The translations under genes were made by a program, and so were the position numbers. The notes beneath the pieces are model-generated. The model saw only the letters and a list, made by a program, of their open reading frames with translations. It searched no databases and was not told the DNA's origin. A DNA stretch of 64,000 nucleotides from Chitinophaga sp. H8 (GTDB taxonomy: Bacteria; Bacteroidota; Bacteroidia; Chitinophagales; Chitinophagaceae). The stretch covers positions 372,001-436,000 of the forward strand of contig NZ_JBEXAC010000003.1 in NCBI RefSeq assembly GCF_040567655.1. Reading direction: 5' to 3'. Below, in pieces: positions 27,160 through 35,971 of the stretch; the first letter of the stretch is position 1; every line of letters starts with the position of its first letter.

Positions 27160-27176
27160 CCTACTCTGAGAGCAGG
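27160..27176 (-). terminator. Weak hairpin between the tRNA-Asp copies
   Basis: On the minus strand CCTGCT-CTCAG-AGTAGG is followed by TTTTATTTTTTA. The stem is 6 bp with a T-rich tail, between the two tRNA genes. It could be a partial terminator or a processing signal. Confidence 0.4.
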
Positions 27177-27193
27177 CTTTACGGTGATCCTTG

Positions 27194-27267
27194 CGGACCG
27201 GACGGGACTCGAACCCGCGACCTCCGCCGTGACAGGGCGGCATTCTAACCAACTGAACTACCGATCC
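27194..27267 (-). tRNA. tRNA-Asp (GTC), copy 1
   Basis: 74 nt on the minus strand, identical to the copy at 27018-27091 (same acceptor stem, CTGTCAC anticodon loop and T arm). It is the promoter-proximal copy of a two-gene tandem; the copies are separated by 102 bp. Confidence 0.96.
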
Positions 27268-27319
27268 AATATTTAATCTTTTAAGCGTCAAGCCCTTATG
27301 GCTCTCCGTTTTGGGATTG

Positions 27320-27351
27320 CAAAGATAGCAACAAAGTTTTCAATTTCGCAA
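27320..27351 (-). promoter_or_regulatory. Promoter of the tRNA-Asp tandem
   Basis: On the minus strand a TTG (27349-27351) is followed 21 nt later by TATCTTTG (27320-27327), a perfect Bacteroidota -7 box. Transcription would begin about 46 nt before the first tRNA. It is divergent from accA. Confidence 0.65.
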
Positions 27352-27378
27352 ATCTTTTTTAGAAAAAATTTCTAGTCC

Positions 27379-27386
27379 TATCTTTA
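27379..27386 (+). promoter_or_regulatory. Possible -7 box of accA
   Basis: TATCTTTA matches the TAnnTTTG consensus except for the last base and lies 30 nt before the accA ATG. No good -33 TTG is seen. Confidence 0.35.
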
Positions 27387-27415
27387 CATCGTTCTTTAAC
27401 CAATTTAATCTATTT

Positions 27416-28369
27416 ATGCAATTCCTGGATTTCGAAAAACCCATTGCCGATTTATATGAGCAACTGGCTAAACTGAAGGAAAACGGAGAAAAGTCCGGCG
27501 TAGATGTTTCTGCTACCGTAAGTGAATATGAGCAAAAGATCGCGGATACACGGCAGGGGATCTATGATCACCTTACCAGTTGGCAGCGGGTACAACTGAG
27601 CCGGCATCCAGACAGGCCTTATACCCTGGCCTACATTGAGCGGATGTGCTCCAGCTTTATTGAGCTGCATGGCGACCGGAATGTGAAGGATGATAAAGCC
27701 ATGGTAGGCGGATTTGCCGACCTGGACGGAGAAACCGTGATGTTCATTGGCCAGCAGAAAGGAGTAAATACCAAAATGCGTCAGATCCGGAACTTCGGGA
27801 TGCCTAATCCGGAAGGATACCGTAAAGCGCTGCGGTTAATGAAGCTGGCGGAAAAGTTCAATAAGCCTATCGTTACCCTGATTGATACCCCAGGTGCTTA
27901 TTGCGGCCTGGAGGCAGAAGAAAGGGGACAAGGGGAAGCAATTGCCCGCAACCTGTTTGAAATGGTGAAACTCCGGGTGCCTGTCATCTGTATCATCATT
28001 GGGGAAGGCGCTTCCGGCGGTGCACTTGGCATCGGTATCGGCGACAGAGTATTGATGCTTGAAAACAGCTGGTATACCGTTATCTCTCCTGAAAACTGCT
28101 CCACCATCCTCTGGCGCAGCTGGAATTTCAAAGAAAAGGCTGCTGATGAGCTGAAACTCACCTCCAACTACATGAGCCAGTTTGGCCTGGTAGACGGGAT
28201 TATCAAAGAACCACTGGGCGGCGCTCATGTGAATCCTGATGAAATGGCCAGCATCCTGAAGGCGAAAATAAAAGAAACCCTGGCAGAGGTGAAGAAAATT
28301 GATCCTGATACCCGTATTGAACAAAGGATCGATAAGTTTTCCAGTATGGGCTTTTTTGAGGAACACTAA
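27416..28369 (+). CDS. accA: Acetyl-CoA carboxylase carboxyltransferase subunit alpha
   Basis: 317 residues, the usual length. AccA with AccD transfers the carboxyl group from carboxybiotin to acetyl-CoA, giving malonyl-CoA for fatty acid synthesis in the cytoplasm. Characteristic segments include [17 protein letters not shown] at the N-terminus, [55 protein letters not shown] and the oxyanion-hole region [20 protein letters not shown]. The gene is followed by the hairpin-rich dapA leader and divergent from the tRNA-Asp tandem. Confidence 0.97.
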   Translation: MQFLDFEKPIADLYEQLAKLKENGEKSGVDVSATVSEYEQKIADTRQGIYDHLTSWQRVQLSRHPDRPYTLAYIERMCSSFIELHGDRNVKDDKAMVGGFADLDGETVMFIGQQKGVNTKMRQIRNFGMPNPEGYRKALRLMKLAEKFNKPIVTLIDTPGAYCGLEAEERGQGEAIARNLFEMVKLRVPVICIIIGEGASGGALGIGIGDRVLMLENSWYTVISPENCSTILWRSWNFKEKAADELKLTSNYMSQFGLVDGIIKEPLGGAHVNPDEMASILKAKIKETLAEVKKIDPDTRIEQRIDKFSSMGFFEEH

Positions 28370-28404
28370 AAATTATTAAAAAGATCCCGTTTCAATTGCT
28401 AATA

Positions 28405-28446
28405 TTTGCACACTTTTTCTGATGCCCACCGGAAAAAGTGTGCAAA
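28405..28446 (+). repeat. Strong inverted repeat in the accA-dapA gap
   Basis: A 15-bp perfect stem TTTGCACACTTTTTC/GAAAAAGTGTGCAAA (28405-28419 with 28432-28446) has a 12-nt loop and no T-run behind it. Two smaller inverted repeats follow before dapA (ACGTTT/AAACGT near 28458-28474, and CCACC/GGTGG near 28481-28491). It may act as accA terminator, as a dapA leader element, or as a protein-binding site. Confidence 0.65.
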
Positions 28447-28532
28447 TGGCTTTAAATACGTTTTAAACAAACGTGCCCCACCTGGTGGAAAGCCTTGTCA
28501 ATGGGTGTTTATAGAAGTTTATAGTAGAAAAT

Positions 28533-29417
28533 ATGTTACTGGAACAGTTAAAAGGCACTGGTGTAGCATTGGTTACACCCTTTAAAGCAGATGAAAGCAT
28601 TGACTGGAATGCTTTGGAAAAGCTGATCAATCATGTGATTGATGGTGGCGTTAACTATGTAGTGTCCTTAGGCACTACTGGCGAAACTCCTACTCTTTCT
28701 TCAGAAGAGAAGCTGGATTTGATGAAGTTCACCTTTGAAAAAGTAGCGAAGCGGGTCCCTGTGGTAATTGGCATTGGTGATTATAACACCCGTGACGTAG
28801 TGAAGCGGCTGGAAACCTGCCCGCTGGATGAAGCTGCTGCTATTCTCAGTGTGGCGCCTTACTACAGTAAACCTACCCAGGAAGGCATATTTCAACATTA
28901 TAAAGCCATTGCAGCGGCTGCTCCCAAGCCCATTATCCTGTACAATGTACCAGCGCGTACGGGGCGTAATATGACCGCACAAACTACTTTACGCCTGGCG
29001 CATGAAGTGGAAAATATTGCGGGGATGAAAGAAGCTTCCGGGGATATGTTGCAGTGTATGGAGATCCTGAGGGACAAGCCTGCAGATTTTCTGGTGGTAA
29101 GTGGAGATGATGCACTGGCTTTACCACAGGTCGCCTGCGGTATGGATGGTTTAATCTCCGTTGCAGCCAACTACTTTGCAACAGACCTTTCTGCTATGAT
29201 ACAGGCTGCGCTGGTCAATGACTATAAGGCTGCCCGCATGCTGAACAATAAGCTGCAACGTGCTTTTGAGCTGATGTTTGCCGAAAATAACCCGGCAGGT
29301 ATCAAGGCTTTCCTGCATAAGGGAGGTATCATTGAAAACAATTTCCGTCTGCCTGTAATGCCGGTTACTGACCCGTTATATAGCCAGATAGCGGAGTTCC
29401 TGAAAAATTACAAATAG
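28533..29417 (+). CDS. dapA: 4-hydroxy-tetrahydrodipicolinate synthase
   Basis: 294 residues, normal length. DapA condenses pyruvate with aspartate semialdehyde, the first committed step of lysine/diaminopimelate synthesis. The Schiff-base Lys166 lies in GMKEASG; the catalytic triad Thr (48/49 in GTTGETPTL) and Tyr137 (LYNVPARTG) are present. The start ATG fits the family N-terminus (GTGVALVTPF). It is a single gene with a long leader containing inverted repeats and a clear terminator behind it. Lysine supply is relevant if the Pls-type gene at 10960 makes polylysine, but dapA is a universal housekeeping gene here. Confidence 0.97.
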   Translation: MLLEQLKGTGVALVTPFKADESIDWNALEKLINHVIDGGVNYVVSLGTTGETPTLSSEEKLDLMKFTFEKVAKRVPVVIGIGDYNTRDVVKRLETCPLDEAAAILSVAPYYSKPTQEGIFQHYKAIAAAAPKPIILYNVPARTGRNMTAQTTLRLAHEVENIAGMKEASGDMLQCMEILRDKPADFLVVSGDDALALPQVACGMDGLISVAANYFATDLSAMIQAALVNDYKAARMLNNKLQRAFELMFAENNPAGIKAFLHKGGIIENNFRLPVMPVTDPLYSQIAEFLKNYK

Positions 29418-29437
29418 CAGTAAACGTACTATAAATG

Positions 29438-29469
29438 AAACATCCCGGAATACTTTTTCCGGGATGTTT
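29438..29469 (+). terminator. Rho-independent terminator of dapA
   Basis: The 13-bp stem AAACATCCCGGAA/TTCCGGGATGTTT has a 6-nt loop followed by TTATTTTT, 21 bp after the stop codon. It may also serve the convergent lipoprotein gene. Confidence 0.88.
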
Positions 29470-29501
29470 TTATTTTTAAGCTATTGTATGGCGGTTGATA
29501 G

Positions 29502-30119
29502 TTACCGTTTTGCTACTTTCCACTGCAATCCCGGACTTAAATCGTATTGAATGACCATTTTGCCACCTGTAGGGGTAGCGTTCGTGTCATCCGCCTTATA
29601 TAGCGGAAATTCCCGTACCAGGAAGTTGTGGCTGATATAAAAAGTGTCATGCCCCATATACTGTGCACCGGTTGTTTTCTCCAGCTCAGGCAGGGCAGGG
29701 AGCTTTTTCCATCCTTTTACCCCTGGCTGATAGCCAAACAGGTTGCCATAGCTACCACTGCCACCAGATTTGGTGGCGATGAAAAACAGGGTACCTGCTT
29801 TTCCTACCTTACCGTTAAATACCTGTGCTACAGGGTCAGATTCCCGGATAGAGTCCTGTAATGCAGGCTTTCCGTCTTTCATACCAATGATAGACAGATT
29901 GGGTGCAGTGGCACTTTCTCCGTCTGTACTCACTTTCAGGGACAGTTTATTGTCGGGGGTACCTGTTTCATATACAAGCCCTTTAGGCGCTTCCTGGCTG
30001 GTAGTATCAGTCACCTGCTGGGTGCTGTCTGTAGTAGAAGAGGTAGAGGGTGTATTGTTGTTGCAGGCTGTCAGATAGCATATGGTGACCACTGCACAAC
30101 TAAAAACGATCTTTTTCAT
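29502..30119 (-). CDS. Lipoprotein of unknown function
   Basis: 205 residues. The lipobox YLTAC ends at Cys19, followed by a long Ser/Thr/Gln-rich linker (NNNTPSTSSTTDSTQQVTDT). The ~150-residue mature domain is beta-rich with the segments LKVSTDGESATAPNLSI, FIATKSGGSGSYGNLFGYQ and GAQYMGHDTFYISHNFLVRE. The SGSGSYG stretch recalls small periplasmic lysozyme-inhibitor-like lipoproteins, but this is not convincing and I assign no function. It is a single gene convergent with dapA. Confidence 0.7.
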   Translation of the reverse strand: MKKIVFSCAVVTICYLTACNNNTPSTSSTTDSTQQVTDTTSQEAPKGLVYETGTPDNKLSLKVSTDGESATAPNLSIIGMKDGKPALQDSIRESDPVAQVFNGKVGKAGTLFFIATKSGGSGSYGNLFGYQPGVKGWKKLPALPELEKTTGAQYMGHDTFYISHNFLVREFPLYKADDTNATPTGGKMVIQYDLSPGLQWKVAKR

Positions 30120-30240
30120 TCATTTATTCAGTTTGTCGTGGCCATATCGTTCAAAAATTATGCTGATCTGCTATTGAAAAGCTAAAGTAAAGTTAAAATA
30201 TGTGGTATGTAAAATTGGCTGATGTGTTTGCCTGCTTTTA

Positions 30241-31149
30241 TCAGATGAGGAAAGTAGTGCCTTCCTCCGCCAGTTCTGTAGCGGGGAAAACGGGCTGGCA
30301 TTCATCCAGAAAAGGTTGCAGCTCAGTGTATTTGGAAGAGAAGTGTCCGATTAACAATCGTTTGGCGCTGGCATCCCTTGCCAGTGTAGCTGCCTGCACG
30401 GTGGTGCTGTGAAAACGTTCTGCTGCTCTTTCCTCCAGCGACTGGAGATAGGTGGTTTCATGATATACCACATCAGCCTCCTGAAGATAGGGGAGTAATC
30501 CCCGGTCATAGATCGTATCTGCGCAGTATACATACCGCTTTCCCTTGTGAGGGGGGAGCGTTACCCAGTCATTTTTTACCAGCAGGTTGTCCTTTCTGAG
30601 GTAGTCGGCACCTTGCTGCAATTTTGAGTAATAAGCAGCAGGGATCTCGTATGCCCTGGCCTGTTCAGGAATGATCTTCCGTTTCCTTTTCTGCAGGTAA
30701 AAGGAGAACCCGAAGCAGGGGATACGGTGTTGGGTAGGGAAGCAACTTACCTGCAAGTCATTGTCTTCCAGTATGATACGGGCGGTATTGGTAATAAGCG
30801 GAATAAAATGGAGGTCAAACTTCAACATAGTAGCCGCACATTGTAGTTGCAGATCGAGGATGGCTTTCAATTCCGGCGGTGCAAAAATGGTCAGCGGGTC
30901 GGTTCTGCCCAGCAGGCTGAGGCTGTTGATCAGCCCGATAAGTCCGAAATAATGGTCGCCATGCAGGTGGCTGATAAAAATATACCTGAGCTTACTTCTT
31001 TTTATCTTGTATCTGGTCATTTGCAACTGGGTCCCTTCCCCGCAATCCAAAAGCAGCAACTGATCATTACAGGTAATTACCTGTGCTGTGGGGTGCCTTT
31101 CTGGGGTAGGTATAGCCGAGTTGTTTCCTAAAATTGTTACTGCAAACAT
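30241..31149 (-). CDS. rnz: Ribonuclease Z
   Basis: 302 residues, normal for the short form. RNase Z is an MBL-fold endonuclease that trims tRNA precursors 3' of the discriminator base. This matters here because the tRNA-Asp genes in the window do not encode CCA. The zinc motif is HLHGDH (His61, His63, Asp65, His66), preceded by LLDCGEGTQLQ. Further family signatures are YCADTIYD, ADVVYHETTY and LLIGHFSSKY. It follows the STAS-domain gene by 20 bp on the same strand, so the two form an operon. Confidence 0.96.
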   Translation of the reverse strand: MFAVTILGNNSAIPTPERHPTAQVITCNDQLLLLDCGEGTQLQMTRYKIKRSKLRYIFISHLHGDHYFGLIGLINSLSLLGRTDPLTIFAPPELKAILDLQLQCAATMLKFDLHFIPLITNTARIILEDNDLQVSCFPTQHRIPCFGFSFYLQKRKRKIIPEQARAYEIPAAYYSKLQQGADYLRKDNLLVKNDWVTLPPHKGKRYVYCADTIYDRGLLPYLQEADVVYHETTYLQSLEERAAERFHSTTVQAATLARDASAKRLLIGHFSSKYTELQPFLDECQPVFPATELAEEGTTFLI

Positions 31150-31169
31150 GTCCCGAAAATAAGCATATT

Positions 31170-31544
31170 TTACTCCTCGTCGCGCATGAGTTCACGTTCC
31201 AGCTCTTCCATCATGATCAGGTCTATCGCTTCAGAAAGAGTAGGGGCAATATTGAGCATATCATCGCCGGCTTCTTTAAGGATTTGTGTTAATGAGCTGT
31301 TAAGGTGGGTGATGGCGCAGGAGTGCGAATTGTCATATAAACGCTGGTAAACTGTTAAAATGGCTTTTACAGTTTCAGGGCTCATTTCTTTTACTAATTG
31401 CATGTCCAGTATGAGATTGCGCTCTTTTAGCTCCTTCAGATGGGTAATTATCTCTACAAAAGCGTCTGACAAATTAGCATCCAAAACTGTTTCCTGGGGG
31501 GTAAAAACAACAATTTTTTCTTTGGTATCAATTTTGAATTTCAT
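31170..31544 (-). CDS. STAS-domain protein (anti-sigma antagonist-like)
   Basis: The start is placed at the Met of KFKIDTKEKIVVFTPQ; an upstream open stretch to 31640 is not protein-like. 124 residues forming one STAS-type alpha/beta domain: beta strand KIVVFTPQE, VEIITHLKELKERNLILDMQ, and MSPETVKAILTVYQRLYD where antagonists carry their phosphorylatable residue. It ends in an acidic tail (EELERELMRDEE). The clear Ser/Thr of SpoIIAA is not evident, so regulation by a kinase is unproven. It is the first gene of a two-gene operon with rnz, a pairing I have seen in Bacteroidota genomes. Function unknown. Confidence 0.75.
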   Translation of the reverse strand: MKFKIDTKEKIVVFTPQETVLDANLSDAFVEIITHLKELKERNLILDMQLVKEMSPETVKAILTVYQRLYDNSHSCAITHLNSSLTQILKEAGDDMLNIAPTLSEAIDLIMMEELERELMRDEE

Positions 31545-31798
31545 GTAAATGAATGTTTGTTTTATATATTTAGTACAATAAACCAGATTGAATAGGGAAA
31601 CCCTCCTATAAAATATCTTCCGGATAACCGAACAGCACACGTTCTTTCTACGTAAGTATTTTAGAAGATCGCCTCTCTAGGAAAGCAAAAGTAAATCTTA
31701 TACTATTAAAGTGTTAGGATAAAAAGTAAATCAGATTTATTTGCTAATATTGTATAAGCAAGCCCCCGTAAGGGTTTTAATAATTTAATAATCTAACA

Positions 31799-34333
31799 AT
31801 GGACCAGAATTTTTCACCGCAAGTAAAGGAGATCATTTCATTTAGCAGGGAGGAGGCTTTACGCTTGGGAAATGACTTCATTGGCACAGAACATCTGCTG
31901 CTGGGCATCATCCGGGAGGGAGAGGGAACGGCAGTAAAAATTCTGCAAGCGCTGAACGTAGACCTCTACGAACTGCGCAAAGAAGTTGAGTTGGCCGTTA
32001 AAGATAAAACGGGAAAAAACATCGCCAACATCAACAGCCTTCCGCTAACGAGACAAGCAGAAAAAGTGATCCGTGTTACCGTACTGGAAGCAAAAGCACT
32101 AAAAAGCCCTACAGTCGAAACGGAGCATTTGATGCTATCGATCCTGAAGAATAAAGAAAACGTTTGTACACAAATCTTACAACAATTTGACGTGGACTAC
32201 GATACTTTTAAAAACGAATTAGGCTTTGTAAAATCTGCTGATCCTAAAGCAGATTTCGATGACCCCGGAGAGGAAGAATTTGAGGACGAAAGAAAAAGTT
32301 ACGCATCCAAAGCCAAGCAAACAAATACCAAATCCAAAACTCCGGTATTGGACAACTTTGGTAGAGATATTACAAAGCTGGCCGAAAGTGGCAGCCTGGA
32401 TCCTATTGTGGGCCGTGAAAAGGAAATCGAACGTGTGTCGCAGATCCTTTCCCGCCGCAAAAAGAACAATCCGATTCTTATTGGTGAACCCGGTGTGGGT
32501 AAAACAGCTATTGTGGAGGGCCTGGCCCTGCGCATTGTGCAGCGGAAGGTATCCCGCGTGCTTTTTGATAAGCGCGTAGTGAGCCTGGATCTGGCAGCAC
32601 TGGTAGCTGGGACAAAATACCGTGGCCAGTTTGAAGAAAGGATGAAGGCCATCATGAATGAACTCGAAAAGAACCGGGATGTGATCCTGTTCATCGATGA
32701 AATTCATACCATTGTAGGTGCAGGTGGCGCTTCCGGTTCACTGGATGCTTCCAATATCTTTAAACCTGCATTGGCAAGAGGAGAACTGCAATGCATCGGG
32801 GCTTCCACATTGGATGAATACCGCATGTACATTGAAAAAGATGGTGCACTGGATCGCCGTTTTCAAAAGGTGATCGTGGATCCGCCAACAGTGGAAGAAA
32901 CTATTCAGATTCTGAATAACATCAAACCGCGTTATGAAGAATATCATAACGTAAGTTACACCGATGATGCTATTGAGGCATGTGTTAAACTGAGCGACCG
33001 CTACATGACAGACCGTTTGCTGCCCGACAAGGCGATAGACGTACTGGACGAAGTAGGTGCAAGGGTACACCTCAAAAACATCAACGTACCGCAAAATATC
33101 CTGGATCTGGAAAAACAGATTGAAGATATCAAGCAGGAAAAAAATAAAGTGGTGAAAAGCCAGCGTTTCGAAGAAGCGGCTGCTTTACGCGATACCGAAA
33201 AGAAACTGGGTGAAGACCTGGAACGTGCGAAAGCCGTTTGGGAAGAAGAAGTGAAACACAAACGCTATCCCATCGATGAGGAAGCTATTGCGGAAGTAGT
33301 GAGTATGATGACCGGTATTCCGGTGAAACGGATGGTGCAGGCAGAAACTGAAAAATTACGCCGCATGGGTGAAGACCTGAAAGGGGCCGTAGTTGGACAA
33401 GATGATGCAATTATCAAAGTAACCAAAGCTATACAGCGTAACCGTGTAGGATTGAAAGATCCTAAAAAACCAATCGGTACATTTATTTTCCTCGGACCAA
33501 CCGGGGTAGGTAAAACAGAGTTGGCAAAAGCACTGGCCCGCTATATGTTCGATTCAGACGATGCATTGATCCGTATCGATATGAGTGAATACATGGAGAA
33601 ATTCTCTGTGAGCAGACTGATCGGTGCGCCTCCGGGCTATGTGGGATATGAAGAAGGTGGGCAGCTGACCGAAAAGGTGCGCCGTAAACCATACTCCGTA
33701 ATCCTGCTGGATGAAATCGAAAAAGCACACCCGGACATTTATAACCTGATGTTGCAGGTACTGGATGATGGTATTCTTACCGATGGTTTAGGCCGGAAGG
33801 TAGACTTTAAAAATACCCTCATCATTATGACCTCTAACATTGGTGCCCGTCAGTTGAAAGACTTTGGTGCTGGTGTAGGTTTTACCACCGCTGCTAAAGC
33901 AGTAACAGAGGAAGAGAATACAAAAGCAGTGATCGAAAAAGCACTGAAACGGACCTTCTCTCCAGAGTTCCTGAACCGTATTGACGATGTGATCATCTTC
34001 AATTCTCTGAGCAAGGAACACATCTATACCATCATCGATATCACCATGAAGAGTGTGCTGAAACGTTTGCAAAACCTGGGCTTTAGCCTGGAGCTGACGG
34101 AAGAAGCTAAAGGATTCCTGGCAGATAAAGGATACGATCAGCAGTTTGGGGCAAGACCATTACACAGGGCTATCCAGAAATACCTGGAAGATCCTTTGGC
34201 GGAGGAAATCCTGAACATGAATATCCACAATGGGGATGTATTGATCGCCGACCTGGATAAAGAAAACCAGAAATTGTTCTTTACACTGAAAAACCAGTCT
34301 AAAAGCAATTTGCCGGAGAAATCAGAAGTGTAA
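31799..34333 (+). CDS. clpC: ClpC-type AAA+ unfoldase of the Clp protease
   Basis: 844 residues, normal for ClpC. The N-terminal double Clp_N domain spans ~1-150 ([31 protein letters not shown]). NBD1 has Walker A GEPGVGKT (229-236) and a DEIHTI Walker B. A middle UVR-type segment (~447-470, [18 protein letters not shown]) marks ClpC rather than ClpB. NBD2 has Walker A GPTGVGKT (from 566) and the C-terminal domain D2-small with [23 protein letters not shown]. It unfolds substrates for ClpP in the cytoplasm. It is a single gene ended by a long hairpin terminator. A regulator of the CtsR type is not visible nearby. Confidence 0.96.
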   Translation: MDQNFSPQVKEIISFSREEALRLGNDFIGTEHLLLGIIREGEGTAVKILQALNVDLYELRKEVELAVKDKTGKNIANINSLPLTRQAEKVIRVTVLEAKALKSPTVETEHLMLSILKNKENVCTQILQQFDVDYDTFKNELGFVKSADPKADFDDPGEEEFEDERKSYASKAKQTNTKSKTPVLDNFGRDITKLAESGSLDPIVGREKEIERVSQILSRRKKNNPILIGEPGVGKTAIVEGLALRIVQRKVSRVLFDKRVVSLDLAALVAGTKYRGQFEERMKAIMNELEKNRDVILFIDEIHTIVGAGGASGSLDASNIFKPALARGELQCIGASTLDEYRMYIEKDGALDRRFQKVIVDPPTVEETIQILNNIKPRYEEYHNVSYTDDAIEACVKLSDRYMTDRLLPDKAIDVLDEVGARVHLKNINVPQNILDLEKQIEDIKQEKNKVVKSQRFEEAAALRDTEKKLGEDLERAKAVWEEEVKHKRYPIDEEAIAEVVSMMTGIPVKRMVQAETEKLRRMGEDLKGAVVGQDDAIIKVTKAIQRNRVGLKDPKKPIGTFIFLGPTGVGKTELAKALARYMFDSDDALIRIDMSEYMEKFSVSRLIGAPPGYVGYEEGGQLTEKVRRKPYSVILLDEIEKAHPDIYNLMLQVLDDGILTDGLGRKVDFKNTLIIMTSNIGARQLKDFGAGVGFTTAAKAVTEEENTKAVIEKALKRTFSPEFLNRIDDVIIFNSLSKEHIYTIIDITMKSVLKRLQNLGFSLELTEEAKGFLADKGYDQQFGARPLHRAIQKYLEDPLAEEILNMNIHNGDVLIADLDKENQKLFFTLKNQSKSNLPEKSEV

Positions 34334-34357
34334 GTATTTAATAAACTGTTTTTAATA

Positions 34358-34418
34358 AAGGGATTGATTGGAAAGTGAGTGATGGTAAGCATCCTGGCTT
34401 TTTAATCAATCCTTTTTT
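34358..34418 (+). terminator. Terminator of clpC
   Basis: GGATTGATT (34361-34369) pairs with AATCAATCC (34404-34412), followed by TTTTTT. The loop is long (34 nt), so the element is less certain than a compact terminator. Confidence 0.6.
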
Positions 34419-34580
34419 GTTTTCCCATATTATCTATCCGAATGAACTGTATTTCCTGTAGCCCGGAATATCCTTATTTCCCTATTTGTAATACCCAGCT
34501 AGATGTTGATCAGGCACAAATAAGGCTCCCTTATATAAAAGCTGTATTGTTTACCCATTTTTAATCATAAAACAAACCCT

Positions 34581-35489
34581 ATGATCACATGCAACAATGT
34601 GCTCCGGCGAGCCATTTATTCGATTTCCATGCTTTTTTTATTGTCTGCCGCCTTCCTCATACAGGGATGTAGTAAAGAATTAGCTAGCCCTGTTGAGAAG
34701 AAGGAATTAGCAGCTGTTATTGATCAAACCCTGAAAACCGGGGCTTCCTTGCTTAATCAGGATACTTCAGTCATCCGTTCAGTTGGGCTTTCAGGTTTTG
34801 CATCCTCTGTTCAGAATGCAGTCGTTGTAAATTTTAGTTACTGGGGCTTTTCCTCTTCCGTGAATATTACGGTAACAGGGTCTGCACTGCTTGTGCCATC
34901 ATTTCTCGCAATTAATAAGCCGGTTTCCTATGGCGCTTCCATAGGGCATACTTTTGATGCAACTTCTATGGCTGCTGGTACGCTAAAAGTAGTTATACAG
35001 GACGCACTGGGAAATAAAGGGGAAGCTACTGCCAATGTAATAGATGAGGGGGGGACTTATGTGATACGGCATCAGGCATCCAGCTTGATGGGAGATTTTG
35101 AAAGAACACATTCCAGCTATAACGGAATCAATTATACATATATAAAACTTATTTTTTCCTGGCCAATAACTACAAATACTTATTATGAAAATGAGCGGAC
35201 CCATTTTAGTGTTGCCTTTGAAAAGAATGGCCAGTATTTATTTAGTGAATCTGTAAACAACTATACGGCTAATGGAGCAGTGGCATGTCTGAAAACATTT
35301 GCTATCACTCCGAGTAGTCCACCTAATGAATTACCAGATGCCTATCGGGTATTGGGATATACGGATCCTATGAAGGCTCCTAATTGGCTGGTTATGTATC
35401 TGGAGGCTAACTTTAAGCCCTTGCCTCCAGCGTATTCCATGGAACCTACAGCGCTCAGTACTTATACTTTCCCTGTAACGATCAAGTAA
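34581..35489 (+). CDS. Lipoprotein of unknown function
   Basis: 302 residues. The signal peptide ends in a lipobox LIQGC near residue 30. The mature part looks like two beta-sandwich domains: the first (~70-165) with VVVNFSYWGFSSSVNITVTG, the second with TYIKLIFSWPITTNTYYENE. Asn/Ser/Tyr-rich strands suggest carbohydrate or protein binding, but I recognise no family. It is a single gene with a compact terminator behind it. No partner gene is adjacent. Confidence 0.7.
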   Translation: MITCNNVLRRAIYSISMLFLLSAAFLIQGCSKELASPVEKKELAAVIDQTLKTGASLLNQDTSVIRSVGLSGFASSVQNAVVVNFSYWGFSSSVNITVTGSALLVPSFLAINKPVSYGASIGHTFDATSMAAGTLKVVIQDALGNKGEATANVIDEGGTYVIRHQASSLMGDFERTHSSYNGINYTYIKLIFSWPITTNTYYENERTHFSVAFEKNGQYLFSESVNNYTANGAVACLKTFAITPSSPPNELPDAYRVLGYTDPMKAPNWLVMYLEANFKPLPPAYSMEPTALSTYTFPVTIK

Positions 35490-35545
35490 AGAATGTATCC
35501 CGGTGAGATACTTTAAAATGACCTGATAAATGTAGGAAAGGATAC

Positions 35546-35579
35546 AAAAATCCCTGGCCATTCCGGTCAGGGATTTTTT
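35546..35579 (+). terminator. Rho-independent terminator after the lipoprotein gene
   Basis: AAAAATCCCTG (35546-35556) pairs with CAGGGATTTTT (35568-35578), closed by an extra CC/GG, with a T-run in the descending arm. Confidence 0.88.
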
Positions 35580-35589
35580 ATGTCGTTTA

Positions 35590-35971
35590 TCAGAGCACAC
35601 CTCAAAAACCATATACTTATATGATACGTTTATAGCATGAAGATGTTAACCACAATTGCCATTTCTGCTCCCTTTTTTATCATTGTGAGAACAAATATTA
35701 AAAGGTCAAAAATCTTAAGTGCACTTAATCAACAAGTTAGTAAAAGTAGGAAATACACTTGCCTACGCATATATATATTAAAAAATGGTATAATAATGTG
35801 ATTTTTGTATTGGATGAAATAAACCAGTTTTGTGTTCTAATTAGTTATCTGATAGCCGTTAACGAATGCACTATTTCGTTAATACTAAGCTGGTATCTAT
35901 CCTATATCATTACACCGTTAGTCGAATATCCCTAAGCACCTGATTACTTATTTATTCATTTATCTCATCCT
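35590..35971. other. Gene-free AT-rich upstream region
   Basis: There is no convincing gene in these ~380 bp. They contain a perfect 14-bp palindrome TTAAGTGCACTTAA (35715-35728) and AT-rich stretches, probably the promoter and regulatory region of the surface-protein cluster that starts at 35972. No canonical TAnnTTTG box with a proper -33 was found. Confidence 0.5.

Noticed and set aside
27836..28366. 176-residue antisense frame opposite accA
   Set aside because: Lies wholly within accA, which is certain; shadow frame.
28370..28532. Lysine riboswitch before dapA
   Set aside because: The region is too short and lacks the multi-arm layout of the lysine riboswitch; only simple inverted repeats are visible.
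34060..34075. LacI-type operator-like sequence GAAACGTTTGC inside clpC
   Set aside because: Imperfect and within coding sequence where codons explain it; not near a promoter.
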